Positions 48,461-60,354 of a DNA stretch of 64,000 bases are shown here, one piece after another (the stretch's first letter is position 1; the number at the start of each line of letters is the position of its first letter). The stretch is from Solea solea (lineage: Eukaryota; Chordata; Actinopteri; Pleuronectiformes; Soleidae). Below the pieces are notes generated by a model that worked only from the letters and a program-made list of their open reading frames with translations, did no database searches and was not told the DNA's origin. The stretch covers positions 4,774,041-4,838,040 of the forward strand of contig NC_081146.1 of assembly GCF_958295425.1 (NCBI RefSeq), given 5' to 3'. The translations under genes and the position numbers were made by a program.

Positions 48461-50940
48461 ATGATGAGTTAAATAAAGTTTATTCAAACTATTACCCAGA
48501 CATTTCAAACAAGAAACTTATGTATTTATTTAATTTATTCAAAACCAGTAATAGGAAATACTACATAGAAGTAGAAAAAAATAGAGACGATAACAAAAGC
48601 AAAAAGAAAATTAAACACAAGAAAAGAAAAAAACAAATGAAAATCATAGCGTGTCAGGAGTTTTGTAACTCGGAAAGTATTTAGTCATAATACATTTTTG
48701 TTCACATATATACATACATGCATATCCACAAGCGTCATTCATTCATAAAAATGAAATGAATTAAATTTGAAACACAACGTCAATGTGTTTACAGTGTTCA
48801 CATTACAGGTGGTAGATAATAGAGACAAATAGAATAGAGCTTTGCTTGTTTTTTTTAAAAGAACAAAATAAGTGCTTTGTTTTCAACACTACACATTTGT
48901 GAATATAAAAAGAGGACTCATTATATAATGAGATTGCAAATAATAAAACAATGCTCTAACTCTTTCTCAAAATGTGTGAAGATAAACCATACATCATTCC
49001 AGCTAAATACCAGTGACAGAGGCAGAAAAACCCAAAAGATATGGTAAACAGAAAATGTCAACAACATTACAAATTGAAATCACATATGAAATAGAAAATA
49101 ATAAATGTTTATAATGAAAGTAAGAGACAAATCCACTAATTAACTGGTTTGGAGCAACAGTATCAAATTCTTTTTCAGTGGAACAGCCAGTGATGCATAC
49201 CCAGAGACAGTGGACAGGGACTGAGCCTTAATTATGTTAACCCCTTATCAGCTATGCAATAACTCACACGCAAATAACATGAAGGCAATGCTTTGTAGAA
49301 CTTTCTTCCTGCCAAGGAAGTTTGACAATATTCTAGTAAAACAGTCAATGTAAAAAGGCAAAAAACAAAAAAAAAACAATAGGTGAACTAAACCTAAAAT
49401 ACGTACTGCATATGTGCGCTCGTAAAACATTGCATTCAAAAGACATTATATAGATTCAGATGTACACAATATCAAACATAATGAGTCTGTGACCTTTCCA
49501 CAAACAGCAGCTGCACCTCAGTGCATTATGCTTCATATGCAGCTGACTCACTCTTCCTATAGCCACACGCAGAGCCATATTCTATGTGTCCACGCAGGAT
49601 GTATTGTTTTGTGTTTCTGTGTATAATGAGAAAGTGCATCAAATGCAATGGTTCTCAAAGTGGGGCACAGGGGCCCTTGGGGTCCGTGACCCATAACGTG
49701 TGTGACATAATTAGCTGCACAGATAAGCTACACACTGTTTGCTGCTCGTTAAACTGCTGGACAGTCATGTTTTATGAACTTCTTAAACTCGTAGGCGCAT
49801 CTTTGTGTTTTCAGTTGTAGTTTCCAGTCCTGTTTGCATGTTGCCTGCGCCTGTCTTGTCATAAAACAAATCGCTTCCTGTGTGCAGGGAATGTCACCGA
49901 GCAACAAGGAATGTAATACAAATCCATAAAACTTAAAAATCAGGACATGAGTCTCTTAAAATCTCCCTCCTTTGCTCTTCTTTTATAATCACACACATCA
50001 TTCTATTTCCATCCATCACATACATTCCTGACCCTATAACTACAACACACACATAGATACACACTCTCACTCAGATACACACTTCCCGTCTTCTTACCTG
50101 TCTTACCTACTCCCTGAAAGTATTGGTTGTCACCGAGCACCCACTCACTAGCATGTACTTTCACGCATTCCCACTGTATTGTGCCTCCATGAGCATATGC
50201 ACACAAACACACACACACACACACACCTGGCAGATGCACTCATATTCTGTCAAATAAAAAAAATGACACTGCACATGCGGAAGAAAAATCCCTTTGAAAG
50301 CAGCCAGCAGAACAATTAACAGGTATAAACGTGTCTCCCTTTGTGACGATAGGCCACAGTGTTTGAGAGCGCAGCTCACATGACAAGTGGATGAGAGAAG
50401 TTCAGGGAGGAGGTATGCAAAGGAAAGTTGTGATGTCGTGGGTGAGGATGAGTGGAGAGAGTTGGAGGGAGTAAAAAAAAAAAAAGACAGAGACAAAAAG
50501 AGCGAGAGACTGAGTCTAATAAGAACCAAGAGAAGGCGTGCTGGTATCTTGTGGTGCCATTTGAATACAGGGCAGCAGCAGCTGGAGTCTGTGTTGAACA
50601 GCTCTGTACTTCACACAGCATCACCATCAGGAGAGCACAGCGCTGGTAGTACACTCTGCTGGAGTCTCGCACTGCTTCATATACTCCCACAGACTAGCCT
50701 CTATATGTGTGTGTGTGTGTGTGTGTGACTCGGAGCTCCATGGTTCTCATTACTCAGCCACTGTAATGTGCTCTCCTTTCTAGCGTACCGTACCGGGGCT
50801 GGTGTTCCCACTGTTGGCCCACAGAAAAGGAAAGGACTGGCCTCACCTCTGCTCTGAATGCATTAGCACACATCACATTTTCAATCTGGACTTCAGCATA
50901 AGCCCCCTACTGAATAGTAACTGAGTGTATGCATGCAAGC

Positions 50941-50981
<41 letters not shown>

Positions 50982-51260
50982 GCTGCAGCAGCAGAGTTTA
51001 AAAGTTATCCATACTCCTGTCCGGTGCTGATAAGTAGAAACTGCCCGGGCAGACGGCTGGGTCATTAGAATGACTGCAAAACTGAGAGGGAGAGAGGAAG
51101 GAAGCAGGAAAGAAAGGAAAGAAACCACTCAAGTTTCCAAAGTTTCTTTTTGTGTGTGTTTTTAGGGGGAGAAACATCCAGTCATGTGTCCACACACATG
51201 AGACAAACATCATCCTCTGACCTTTGTCTTTCTCAGCCACCTCCACCTATATGATACTAT
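48461..51260. other. non-coding stretch
   Basis: It is A/T-rich to about 49480. A transposon-end-like motif, CAATGGTTCTCAAAGTGGGG, lies near 49647-49666 followed by GGGGTCCGTGACCC. GT tracts are at 50706-50727 and 50944-50975. No gene was recognised. Confidence 0.45.
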
Positions 51261-51986
<726 letters not shown>

Positions 51987-54900
51987 CAACCCCAGTATTT
52001 AAATGCAGTGCAGTCATGTGTGTTGGTAAACTTGTGTTGTGTTACACAGTAATCTCCCTCAGTCTGAACACAGAAGTCCACTCCATCATCTGAGGTCACT
52101 GCTGCCCAAAGATTCTCAGAGGCCCTTTTCCACGGCCATTAGTCTGCTGCCCACAACCATTCAGCACAAAACAGCCTGTTTATTGTTTTAATAGCAGCTG
52201 CTTCAGTATTCTTTGTGTTGCTGTTGCTTCCTTCAAGAATAACAAATGAAGGCAAAGATAAAGGGACATGTCTGGGCTATAAAAAGAGAGCCAAACATTA
52301 ATGGATCGACTAACACACACACAGCAAGTCCCAAAGTGTGGTGAAGGACCTACTGCTGCTGAAATATGATAAACTGATTAAGGACGCAGTTTTTCCTCTC
52401 ATTTCATTTTGAAGAACTGTCAAGGGTCCTTTAATATTTACTCGGTTTTTAAACCTTATTTCTACTCAGTGAACCAAAGTCTCTCCTGAGAAGAGCAAAG
52501 AATCTTCAATATTATTTAAAAAAAAACATGAAAGACTCAAGATACAAGATTTAAAATGTCTTATACAAGTGGAGACACGTTATAAACACGGATGTTTCAG
52601 AGTAGTTTGCCATTTCATCACACATGATGGGGACATTTCACGAGTATGATACTGATTCTTGAAGAGTAAATAGATATTTTAACTCATTCTAAAATGGATG
52701 TACAGTAAGTCTTTATTTAAAAAAGACTTGAATGAAGATTCTCTCAATGATTTAGTTACAAAGAACATTTTACTAACAACGGCTTACAACACAAATCTAA
52801 CGATCCTTGAAAATCACTGGAGATCAATAATAAAAATAAATGAAAACCACCTTTAAATATTTAACTTCAGTTTTATTAAAATGTTACAAAATGATGACTC
52901 ATGATAATGGGATTTTGCTTCTATATTGGACGTCATATTTCTTTAGTTGTTATTATTGATCAAGAATCACTTTCAACATGACTCGAATCAAGTGATTTCA
53001 GAGGAGAACTTGACCGCTGCACCTCCTCTGGTCAAAGGAGAGTGGGACTATAAACACAGCAGAATGTGTCATTATCAGCAGAGAGATTGCCTCTGGTCAT
53101 CTGTCACTGATGAAATGAGTGTGTCTGTGTGTCTGTCTGTGCTCGTGTGATGAGAGGAGCACAGACGGACACAGAGCTGTGATCTCACAACATGAGAGTA
53201 TTTTAACAACCTCAGAAATCTAAAAATAATACTTTTTTTAATGCATGACAAAGTGATTTATCCGTGTCACATTATTTGTCTTGAAGCTTTTTGCAGATTC
53301 TGCACTGTTAAAGTCACACTGAAAGTTCCTATTAGGATCAAATAGTGTTAACTGTAATCTTTTAGTATAACTTAACACTGAATTAAATAAATGCAACACT
53401 ATTCCAGAGCGTTTTTACTTCTAATTGGAAATTGTGTTAAAAATGACTTGTTTGGAGTTATTTTCCCACGGCAAAATTGACTGAGTGTATATATATATAT
53501 TTTTTTTATAGAGATTTAAAAAAAACACTGCTGATGTAATGTGGGTGAACCATTGGAAGTAGGACATTGGCCTGTTTCTGAGCACTATAAAAATGGGACT
53601 CTACACTTAATGGGGCTCTTACTGTACCTCTCGCACCAAACATGGATGCAACAGCAAGACACAACATCATTATATCATCACAACTGTCCTGTTTCTTCTA
53701 TAACACTAATGAGCAAGCAAGTAGCACAGGGAGAAAGACACAGAGAGACACAGAGAGAGAGAGAGAGAGGGAGAGCAGCCTGATTAGTCTGGCAGCATCA
53801 GTGTCAGACACTCAGCAGGACGTCCACAGCTCAGTGTGTTCTTTTTTCTACGTGTTTGTAATGTGTGCATCATTCGTGCGGCTGCCAGTCCCTGCCATCC
53901 CTCCTTTTTCTCACTTTCTACATCTTTCCTCTCCTCTCCATCTCTAAGCTCCAAAAACTCTGATCCCTGCATTCGCTCAGTCTGGCAAATGACTGCAGGG
54001 GCTGACAATCCACTGTCAGCACGCGCCGCCACAGTCAATAACGCTGTCCCGTGTCACCACACTACACTGGCTAAAGCTCACATTTCTTATCCCACCCCCC
54101 TCAAAAAAAACTGCTTCCTTATCAGAGTTTGTCCGCCTTTGCCAATCCTGCTGAACACATTGCCATATCCGCCTCATGTTTCAAAGCCCCCACCCTGACA
54201 CGTTTTTTTTGGTTCTCCAAATGACCAGAACATCCTCGGGTGTAGTGAATATTGCATATTTCAAGGCCGAGAGAGAAATATGGGACCATACAACGCCTGT
54301 GAATTCTAAAGCAAGTGATGGCTGACTGATCTAACTGTTTCTGTGTAACAAGACGTGGGTCGTGTAGGCTCAAATTCACACGCGCACATATACATGTACA
54401 CACACACATACATGCATGCGGTGCAGTGAAGCTCAGGCATGTGTTACCAAGAAACCACGGTCTCCAGCCTAATCCACTTCTCCTCCATCGTGTTTCATTA
54501 ACCTCACAGCTTACACACACACACGCACATGTCTGTCAGTGTCAGGCCCAGTGTAGTCCAGCTCCATTGTATCTGCATGAGGCTGAGATAATGGCATCTG
54601 TCGCTGCTCCTTTTGTCAGCGCTGTCCTCGGCCCCTGCTCACTGCTGGTCCCCATTAGCTGGCTGCTGGCCCCGCTGGCCCCGGCGCACCCTGCTCTGCT
54701 GCCTGACCGAGAAAATACAGGAGACGCCTGTCCCTTCTTCTAACTCCTGCTCTCGTTTAGCCTCCCCCCCCCCTTTCCCCCCCTTTCCACCTGCTCTTTT
54801 GTCCTCACCCAGCTCCTCCCACTGCTGCAGGTTAAAAGGTAGCAGAGAAGTTTGGTCAACTGAAGATGGGCCTTAAATAAAAAAGAGAGACAATCTAATG

Positions 54901-55620
54901 GCAGGTGTTGTTTGATAGCACATAAAGGCATCACAATAGATTAAGTGTGCGGGAAAAGCAGGGAGCATCTTTAATAGACTAAAATAATTCTTTTTTTTTT
55001 ATAGATTTTTGAGAGTTTGTTACCTTTTTGCTCTTTCAAACCTTGTGTTTAAACCTAAACAAACTTTTTAAGTGTCAGCATTATGCAAAAATCTTACATT
55101 TGGATGATGCATGGGGGAGAAGGCATTTCATTTTGGTGCAGATCTGGTTAAAGATGGGATGGAATTAAAAGTTTTTAATATTCTGAGATATTAATTTCTC
55201 AGGAAATGGTGTATGGATCTTGACATTGAATCATTAAACTGTATTTAGGATATAAAAATGTTGTGGCCTTGGTGATGTGAGCACTATTGAAATGCTCCAA
55301 CTGTTAAATGTAGAAAGAAAGTCCACAGATTATGTCACAAAATGACCACCAGATATTTATCATCACAGAGATAATAAAGCAGCTGAGATGATGAAACTGG
55401 AGAATTGAAACATGATTTATATTAATGAGATGATTTATTGACTTTCATAAACGCTCACAATCTTTTTTCTTTCCAATTAGTTTGAATAGGCTAAAAGACG
55501 CATTCATCTTAATTAAGAGCCCCCAAAAGGACAAGGGTCATAAGACGTAATGACACAGAAATGGATTAATGATTAATGTAAGATTGTTCAAATCCGACCA
55601 AATTCAGCAGCTACGGCAAT
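51987..55620. other. non-coding stretch
   Basis: It is AT-rich at 52350-53530 with a short (TA)n near 53487-53500. A GA run lies at about 53743-53774, C-rich patches near 54765-54785, and moderately GC-rich DNA at 54590-54830. Pro/Ser-rich frames here come from composition. No gene was recognised. Confidence 0.45.
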
Positions 55621-57559
55621 CTGCAGCCTGAAATCAGAATCAGGAAGAAAAAAAACATATTGATCCCTGCAGGGAAATGGCTTTGTTTCAACTGCAGATC
55701 ACGCTCTTAGTTTCAACTATCCATGCTTTTACCCTTTGGACATGCCACATTAATGTGGAGAGAATTAAACATCCTCTCCTGGAGATCTTGCAACAGACCA
55801 GTGAGCTAAGGCTTTTGTAATAACGTATATTTCTTCATTATTATAGTTAGTCTATATTATACTGGTATTGTTTTTTATAATCCACATGTATTTTTCTTCT
55901 CTTTTCTTGTCTGTTTTCAATCATCCGTCACAATCATCGAGTTATTATAAAGTGATGTGCATTAAAAGACACAAAAGAAAAGTCAAATACAGCAGAAAAA
56001 GAAAAAAAGAACAATAATCATTGCATTAAGTCACTTTAAAACTAAGTGGAAGTGTCATCAAGCAGCAGTGCCAAAAACATGACATGAGGCTGTCAGTCGC
56101 ATGCTGCTGAGTCTCTGTTTGCAGACTCTGGTAAAGTAATGTCAGACTATCTCTAAACTGCCCATCTCAGCAGCAGCTCCCCTCGTCTACGCTGCATAAT
56201 TACACCCACTGGAGCTGCATCGCCTTACAATATAACAAATGAAGTCTGTATTACATTTGTCACCTATCTGGGACGTCTCACTTAGTCACGTCATCTTCCC
56301 CTCGCCTCTCATAAGCACGGCTAATAAAATGTGAAGATGGGAGATAACGCAGCAACTGACTGACTGAGTTTTTATTAAGAACATAATGGCAGGATCATTG
56401 TAGTAATGATGGGAAGACTGCAGCTAAGATGAAGGGATCAGTGGACGGAAGTGAGTGCAACATCAGAGGGAAGAGTGGGTTCTGTTCTGCTGCCTTTATT
56501 TCATTATTATTCATTATTGATTGAGCTTCTTTATTAGGGGACAGGGAGCAAAGCAGTGTTGCCTTTGATAAAGCCAGGTATGTTCAGGAGCTGCTGCCGT
56601 GGAGCCAAATTACAGTTGTACATCACGCAGCTCGGTCGCCGCGGCCTCTTCAACTTCTCCTTCTTTTCTCCAGCCATCTCTGCTCATGGACATGTTGATC
56701 TCTGCGCTGTGAGCTGGAGACACTGAGAGAAGAAGAGCAGACAACAGCCCCATCTACAGGCGGCAGGAACTCACTGTGCCACTGAGTGGATGCACAAAGA
56801 AAATGAAAATGTTACTATGAACCTTTTTAATTTAGTGTGGTTGACTCATGTCATAATTGACAGTTGTTTCAGTTTGATGATGCTGATATGAGACGTGAGT
56901 AAATACTTTAATCAAGAAGGAAAACACACTGACAAAAGAAATTGGATGAAAAACTTCAAAACATCAACATCAGCTAAAGTAAATTGTCTACATTTACATT
57001 TGGTTTCAGTTTACTTAATAAATGTGTCTTCAAGTAAACGGTTTCCTTTTGTTTGCAGTGCACCTAAAACCAAAAATAAAAAGAAATTACAGAATAAAGG
57101 CATATGTGTAGTGATTAGATGGATATAATGACATCAAGTGTAAATTAATTATAGCTTTCCCTTTGTTTTTACAGCGGTGCAGTGCCATTTCAACTTCCTT
57201 GGCTCCTGAGTTTGTGTCAGAACACTTTTATTGTGTTGCTATTTAAACCAGCCTTTGGTGATTATACAGCTCATTCTTTATTTATTAATCACAGGTATTC
57301 ATAAGGGATTTAATGAAGCAGTTTTGTTGAAAGAAAATCTTTCTACGCGTCTGTTGTTGCATTTCCCTGCACTGGATCAATACATTTTTTATTATTATTA
57401 TTATTATTTATCTTTATCTGTGTTAAAATGACGATAAAAACTGCAGCTGAACAGTCTCTGGAGTCGTTTTACTGCAGGCCGTCAAACGACCTTCAAAACA
57501 TCATAAACATGACCTCTCCTCTCTGAATATGAAGTGACTTGCAGATCAACAAAGCATGG
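55621..57559. other. non-coding stretch
   Basis: A retroposon-tail-like motif (GAAATCAGAATCAGGAAG, then TTGATCCCTGCAGGGAAA) is at about 55630-55678. A unique block at about 56270-56420 has GGCTAATAAAATGTG and ACATAATGGCAGGATC. An (ATT)n run lies at 57391-57410. No gene evidence was seen. Confidence 0.4.
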
Positions 57560-57930
57560 GGTTGACAGACCTAACCTATCTGCCATTAGTCCGTCGAGAC
57601 ATCACACTTTTGCTTTAATTCACCATCTTTCAGAGTGTCACACTTTATATTCCCTGGCATGGGTAGGCTACATGCGGATGCATAATTTATCTCAAATTAG
57701 CGCCTATTTGAGTAAGCATCAAAGCAAGGCAGCTAAGGTTGGAGGAAAGCTTAAGGAACCGCGGGTAAACCATCACCGGGATTAATGCGGGAGATTTTTA
57801 TAAGAAATTACTGGCTTAATGAAGTGGATAAAAAAGCTGTCAGTGTTTTATTGCATCTAAATTGTGTGGAAGTGGTGTTTAGCTGTCTCGCCTACTCCCC
57901 CATATAATGGGTCGTGACAGTAGCTGTGAG
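57560..57930. promoter_or_regulatory. candidate conserved regulatory island closest to rragc
   Basis: CTGCCATTAGTCCGTCGAGA, GGATGCATAATTTATCTC, CAAATTAGCGCCTATTTGAG and ACCGGGATTAATGCGGGAG are followed by GGCTTAATGAAGTGG and GCATCTAAATTGTGTGG. These are TAAT-type cores in unique sequence about 2.3 kb downstream of the rragc stop. It could act on the far gene, on rragc, or be inactive. Confidence 0.35.
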
Positions 57931-58545
57931 GCTTATTTAACTTAACTGGTGAATAACTTGCACAGCAGAGCTATTCACCGACTTGCTTTTATGTGCACTA
58001 AACCTGTCTTTTTTTGCCTCCCCATTATCACTCATTAAAATTCCACATAAACAACAGCAAAACCAAGACAACTGACAACTGTCTGTCTGTCTGCTTACTG
58101 GGAAATCACTGCATATACTGTAGTTACTCAGCAAAATTTTAGCAAAAGTTTAAAAAGGTCATTTAGATTATTAAGGTAGAGATAATAATAATATCTATGA
58201 AAAGTGATCCACTTAAACATGCAGGTCCAGTTAATGAAACACTCGCTCTCTGTGTGTTGACATTTAAAGCTAAACTCTAACACGCTGTGTAATTCACCAT
58301 GAAGGGTTAGCAAGTGTTGCCTGCTTATTACAAATTTAACAAGCGTCAAACAGTTGCAGATCAAAGAAAGAACTAAAAATGAATAATAGTACAGTGGAGG
58401 TGGGCAAACGCGTTTGAGCAGTCCTGCAGCGCCATCTTGTGTTGGTTTGTAGCTTTTACTGGGAAATAAAATTCAAGTTTTCTCCTTTTTAAAAAGTTTG
58501 ACTTTTGGGTCAATGATAAAAACAAATGCAAAATTAAAATTTTCA
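57931..58545. other. non-coding stretch between island and rragc 3' end
   Basis: AT-rich DNA. GCGCCATCTTGTGTTGG at about 58430-58446 resembles a short fragment seen in fish repeats. Nothing else was recognised. Confidence 0.4.
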
Positions 58546-58551
58546 TTTATT
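58546..58551 (-). terminator. candidate distal poly(A) signal of rragc
   Basis: The sequence is AATAAA on the minus strand, about 1.65 kb after the stop codon. It is an alternative to the proximal signal. Vertebrate RagC transcripts usually have UTRs longer than a few hundred bases, which makes a distal site plausible. Confidence 0.3.
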
Positions 58552-59834
58552 TCACACAGTTTATCTCACAATACATGAAATCAATCATCCATCAAGCCTC
58601 TGATGTGCAAGTGGTTATGATGTGGTGACTGAAGATGAAGCGCTTTAGAGGGTTTTCAGGGCCAACGTGAAGAGTCAAATCACTTTGTCTTACACTCTGG
58701 AACATGACGTGATCAGAATTACTCTGCAAACTTATCTTAATTAGAATCATGATTCATGGTCTGATGAACATCTTCTGTTTCACTGCAATGACAAAAGAAA
58801 ACTTGCTCTTTTTCATTCCGACTCCATTACTTTCACCGTCACCTTCTCAGCATCAAGTACAATAAGCAGTGTTAATGTTGCGAACGATACAAGTTGACAA
58901 CACACTGACGTATGCATGCTTGGAATGAGTACATGTTGTTTTTGTGAATTCTACCGATCAGAGCCAAACTAAACACAAAACGTGGGTAAATAATTTTTTG
59001 GCTGGAGCTGAAACCGTAGGTGGAAAAACATGCAAATTTCAACCAGTTGACATCACTGAAAAGGTTTAAGACGATCAATCCGGGGTGTAAACGCCTCCAT
59101 CAGTCCTGCTCAGCCAGACCTGATAACATTTTCATGGCAACGAATAACTACACCATCAGTTATATAGGCAGTGCTTTTGTAAAGACTATTTCAAATTTTC
59201 CAGCCAAACTCAGGAAGTTGATTTTTAGTTTTTTGTTTTGTGATGAAGCACAAAGAGAAAAGTAACTGTCAGTGACTGATGCGAGTGTACCTATGCTAAG
59301 CTGCTGTTATTGGAGAGAAGGACATACTGCGCTTTCCTTAAAGGTCCCTCATCAGCACAAACAAGGAGACCAGCCCGGGAACTAATCAAAACCTTTCATT
59401 GACACAAACACACAAACACACACACACACAGGACTAAATTAGATATCGACAGCACAATCCCTTTTCAGACTGCTCACAAAGCCTCGTTTTCCCTCCACAC
59501 GTGGAACCAAAACTTCTGTTTTGGGCAGCATTCAGGTAAAGAGTGAGGTGAGTGGTAGAGAGAGAAAGCTTGCACTGCAGTCAAGCTCTTTTTTCTACAT
59601 AAGGCCATCTCTGAACGTGTGAGGGTTAGGACGAGCAGTTCACATCCATCTTTTTTTTTATCCTTTTTTCCTTTTTTTAAAGTCAGCACAGAGGTGGTCA
59701 GGGTGCAAACCCGTCATCACAGCTTGTCCGCAGCAAAGAGGTCACAACACGGGTTTGTTTTCCCTCCTCACATTGTTCACACAGAGAGACCAGCAGCTAA
59801 ATATCACAGTCTTTGACCGCTTTGGGAAATCCAA

Positions 59835-59865
<31 letters not shown>

Positions 59866-59871
59866 ATACCC

Positions 59872-59877
59872 TTTATT
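59872..59877 (-). terminator. candidate proximal poly(A) signal of rragc
   Basis: The sequence is AATAAA on the minus strand, about 323 bases after the rragc stop codon. It is the first canonical hexamer downstream of the gene that I noticed. Use is inferred, not shown. Confidence 0.35.
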
Positions 59878-60199
59878 TCCAGTCCAGGTGCAGTTTTTCT
59901 CTCTTGACTTCCTCACAGCCAGCACGGTGTGAAGCCTTTGCCTTAAATGGATGCTTGACTTCCTCTTCCATCTCAACCAGAGGAGGCCTGAGCCTTTAGT
60001 GCTCCACTGCTGCTCCCACACTCTCTTGTCTCCAGCCGGCTGTCAGTGCTGTAGGTGCTGGGAGCAAGGGATTATGATTGGTGCAACCAGAGAGCCCTAG
60101 TTTAGTAGTCTTTCCTCTACAGGTTCCCTGGTCATTCTCGGTCTTTCCTTCCCTCTTCCCTCTATTTGCATGTTTTTAGTTTTTAGTTTGCATCAGTGT

Positions 60200-60354
60200 C
60201 TAGACAGTGTTGCGCGGCGTGCCGTTCAGTGCCACGGCCTTATTGCAGGGTGACCCCACAGCCTGGGAGCCCAGTGGACGCTGAGTGGAAACACCCACTT
60301 CAAATACTTCATGAATGGCCTTTCGGAAACAGTGGAAGTTGTAGTCTATCAAAC
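60200..60354 (-). CDS. rragc: rragc last coding exon with stop
   Basis: The exon is 155 bp: two bases finishing Gly, 50 codons and a TAG stop at 60200-60202. The acceptor is CCGCAG. The conserved helix [18 protein letters not shown] is followed by a tail of about 30 residues, [10 protein letters not shown] then [10 protein letters not shown] then [10 protein letters not shown]. From memory, the mammalian RagC tail is VTSHRSCGHQ and so on, ending NGTPRNAI. The helix is therefore almost unchanged and the tail has diverged, keeping only the NGTPRN end. Confidence 0.94.

Larger units (their letters stand above)
58546..60199 (-). other. rragc: probable rragc 3' UTR (end uncertain)
   Basis: The DNA downstream of the stop has no continuing coding sequence and is AT-rich, as expected of a 3' UTR. 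Candidate poly(A) signals on the minus strand (AATAAA, read as TTTATT on plus) are at 59872-59877 and 58546-58551. The first would give a UTR of about 330 bases and the second about 1.65 kb. A (CT)n run on the transcript strand (59834-59863 on plus) sits just before the first signal. The choice cannot be made without transcript data. Confidence 0.4.
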
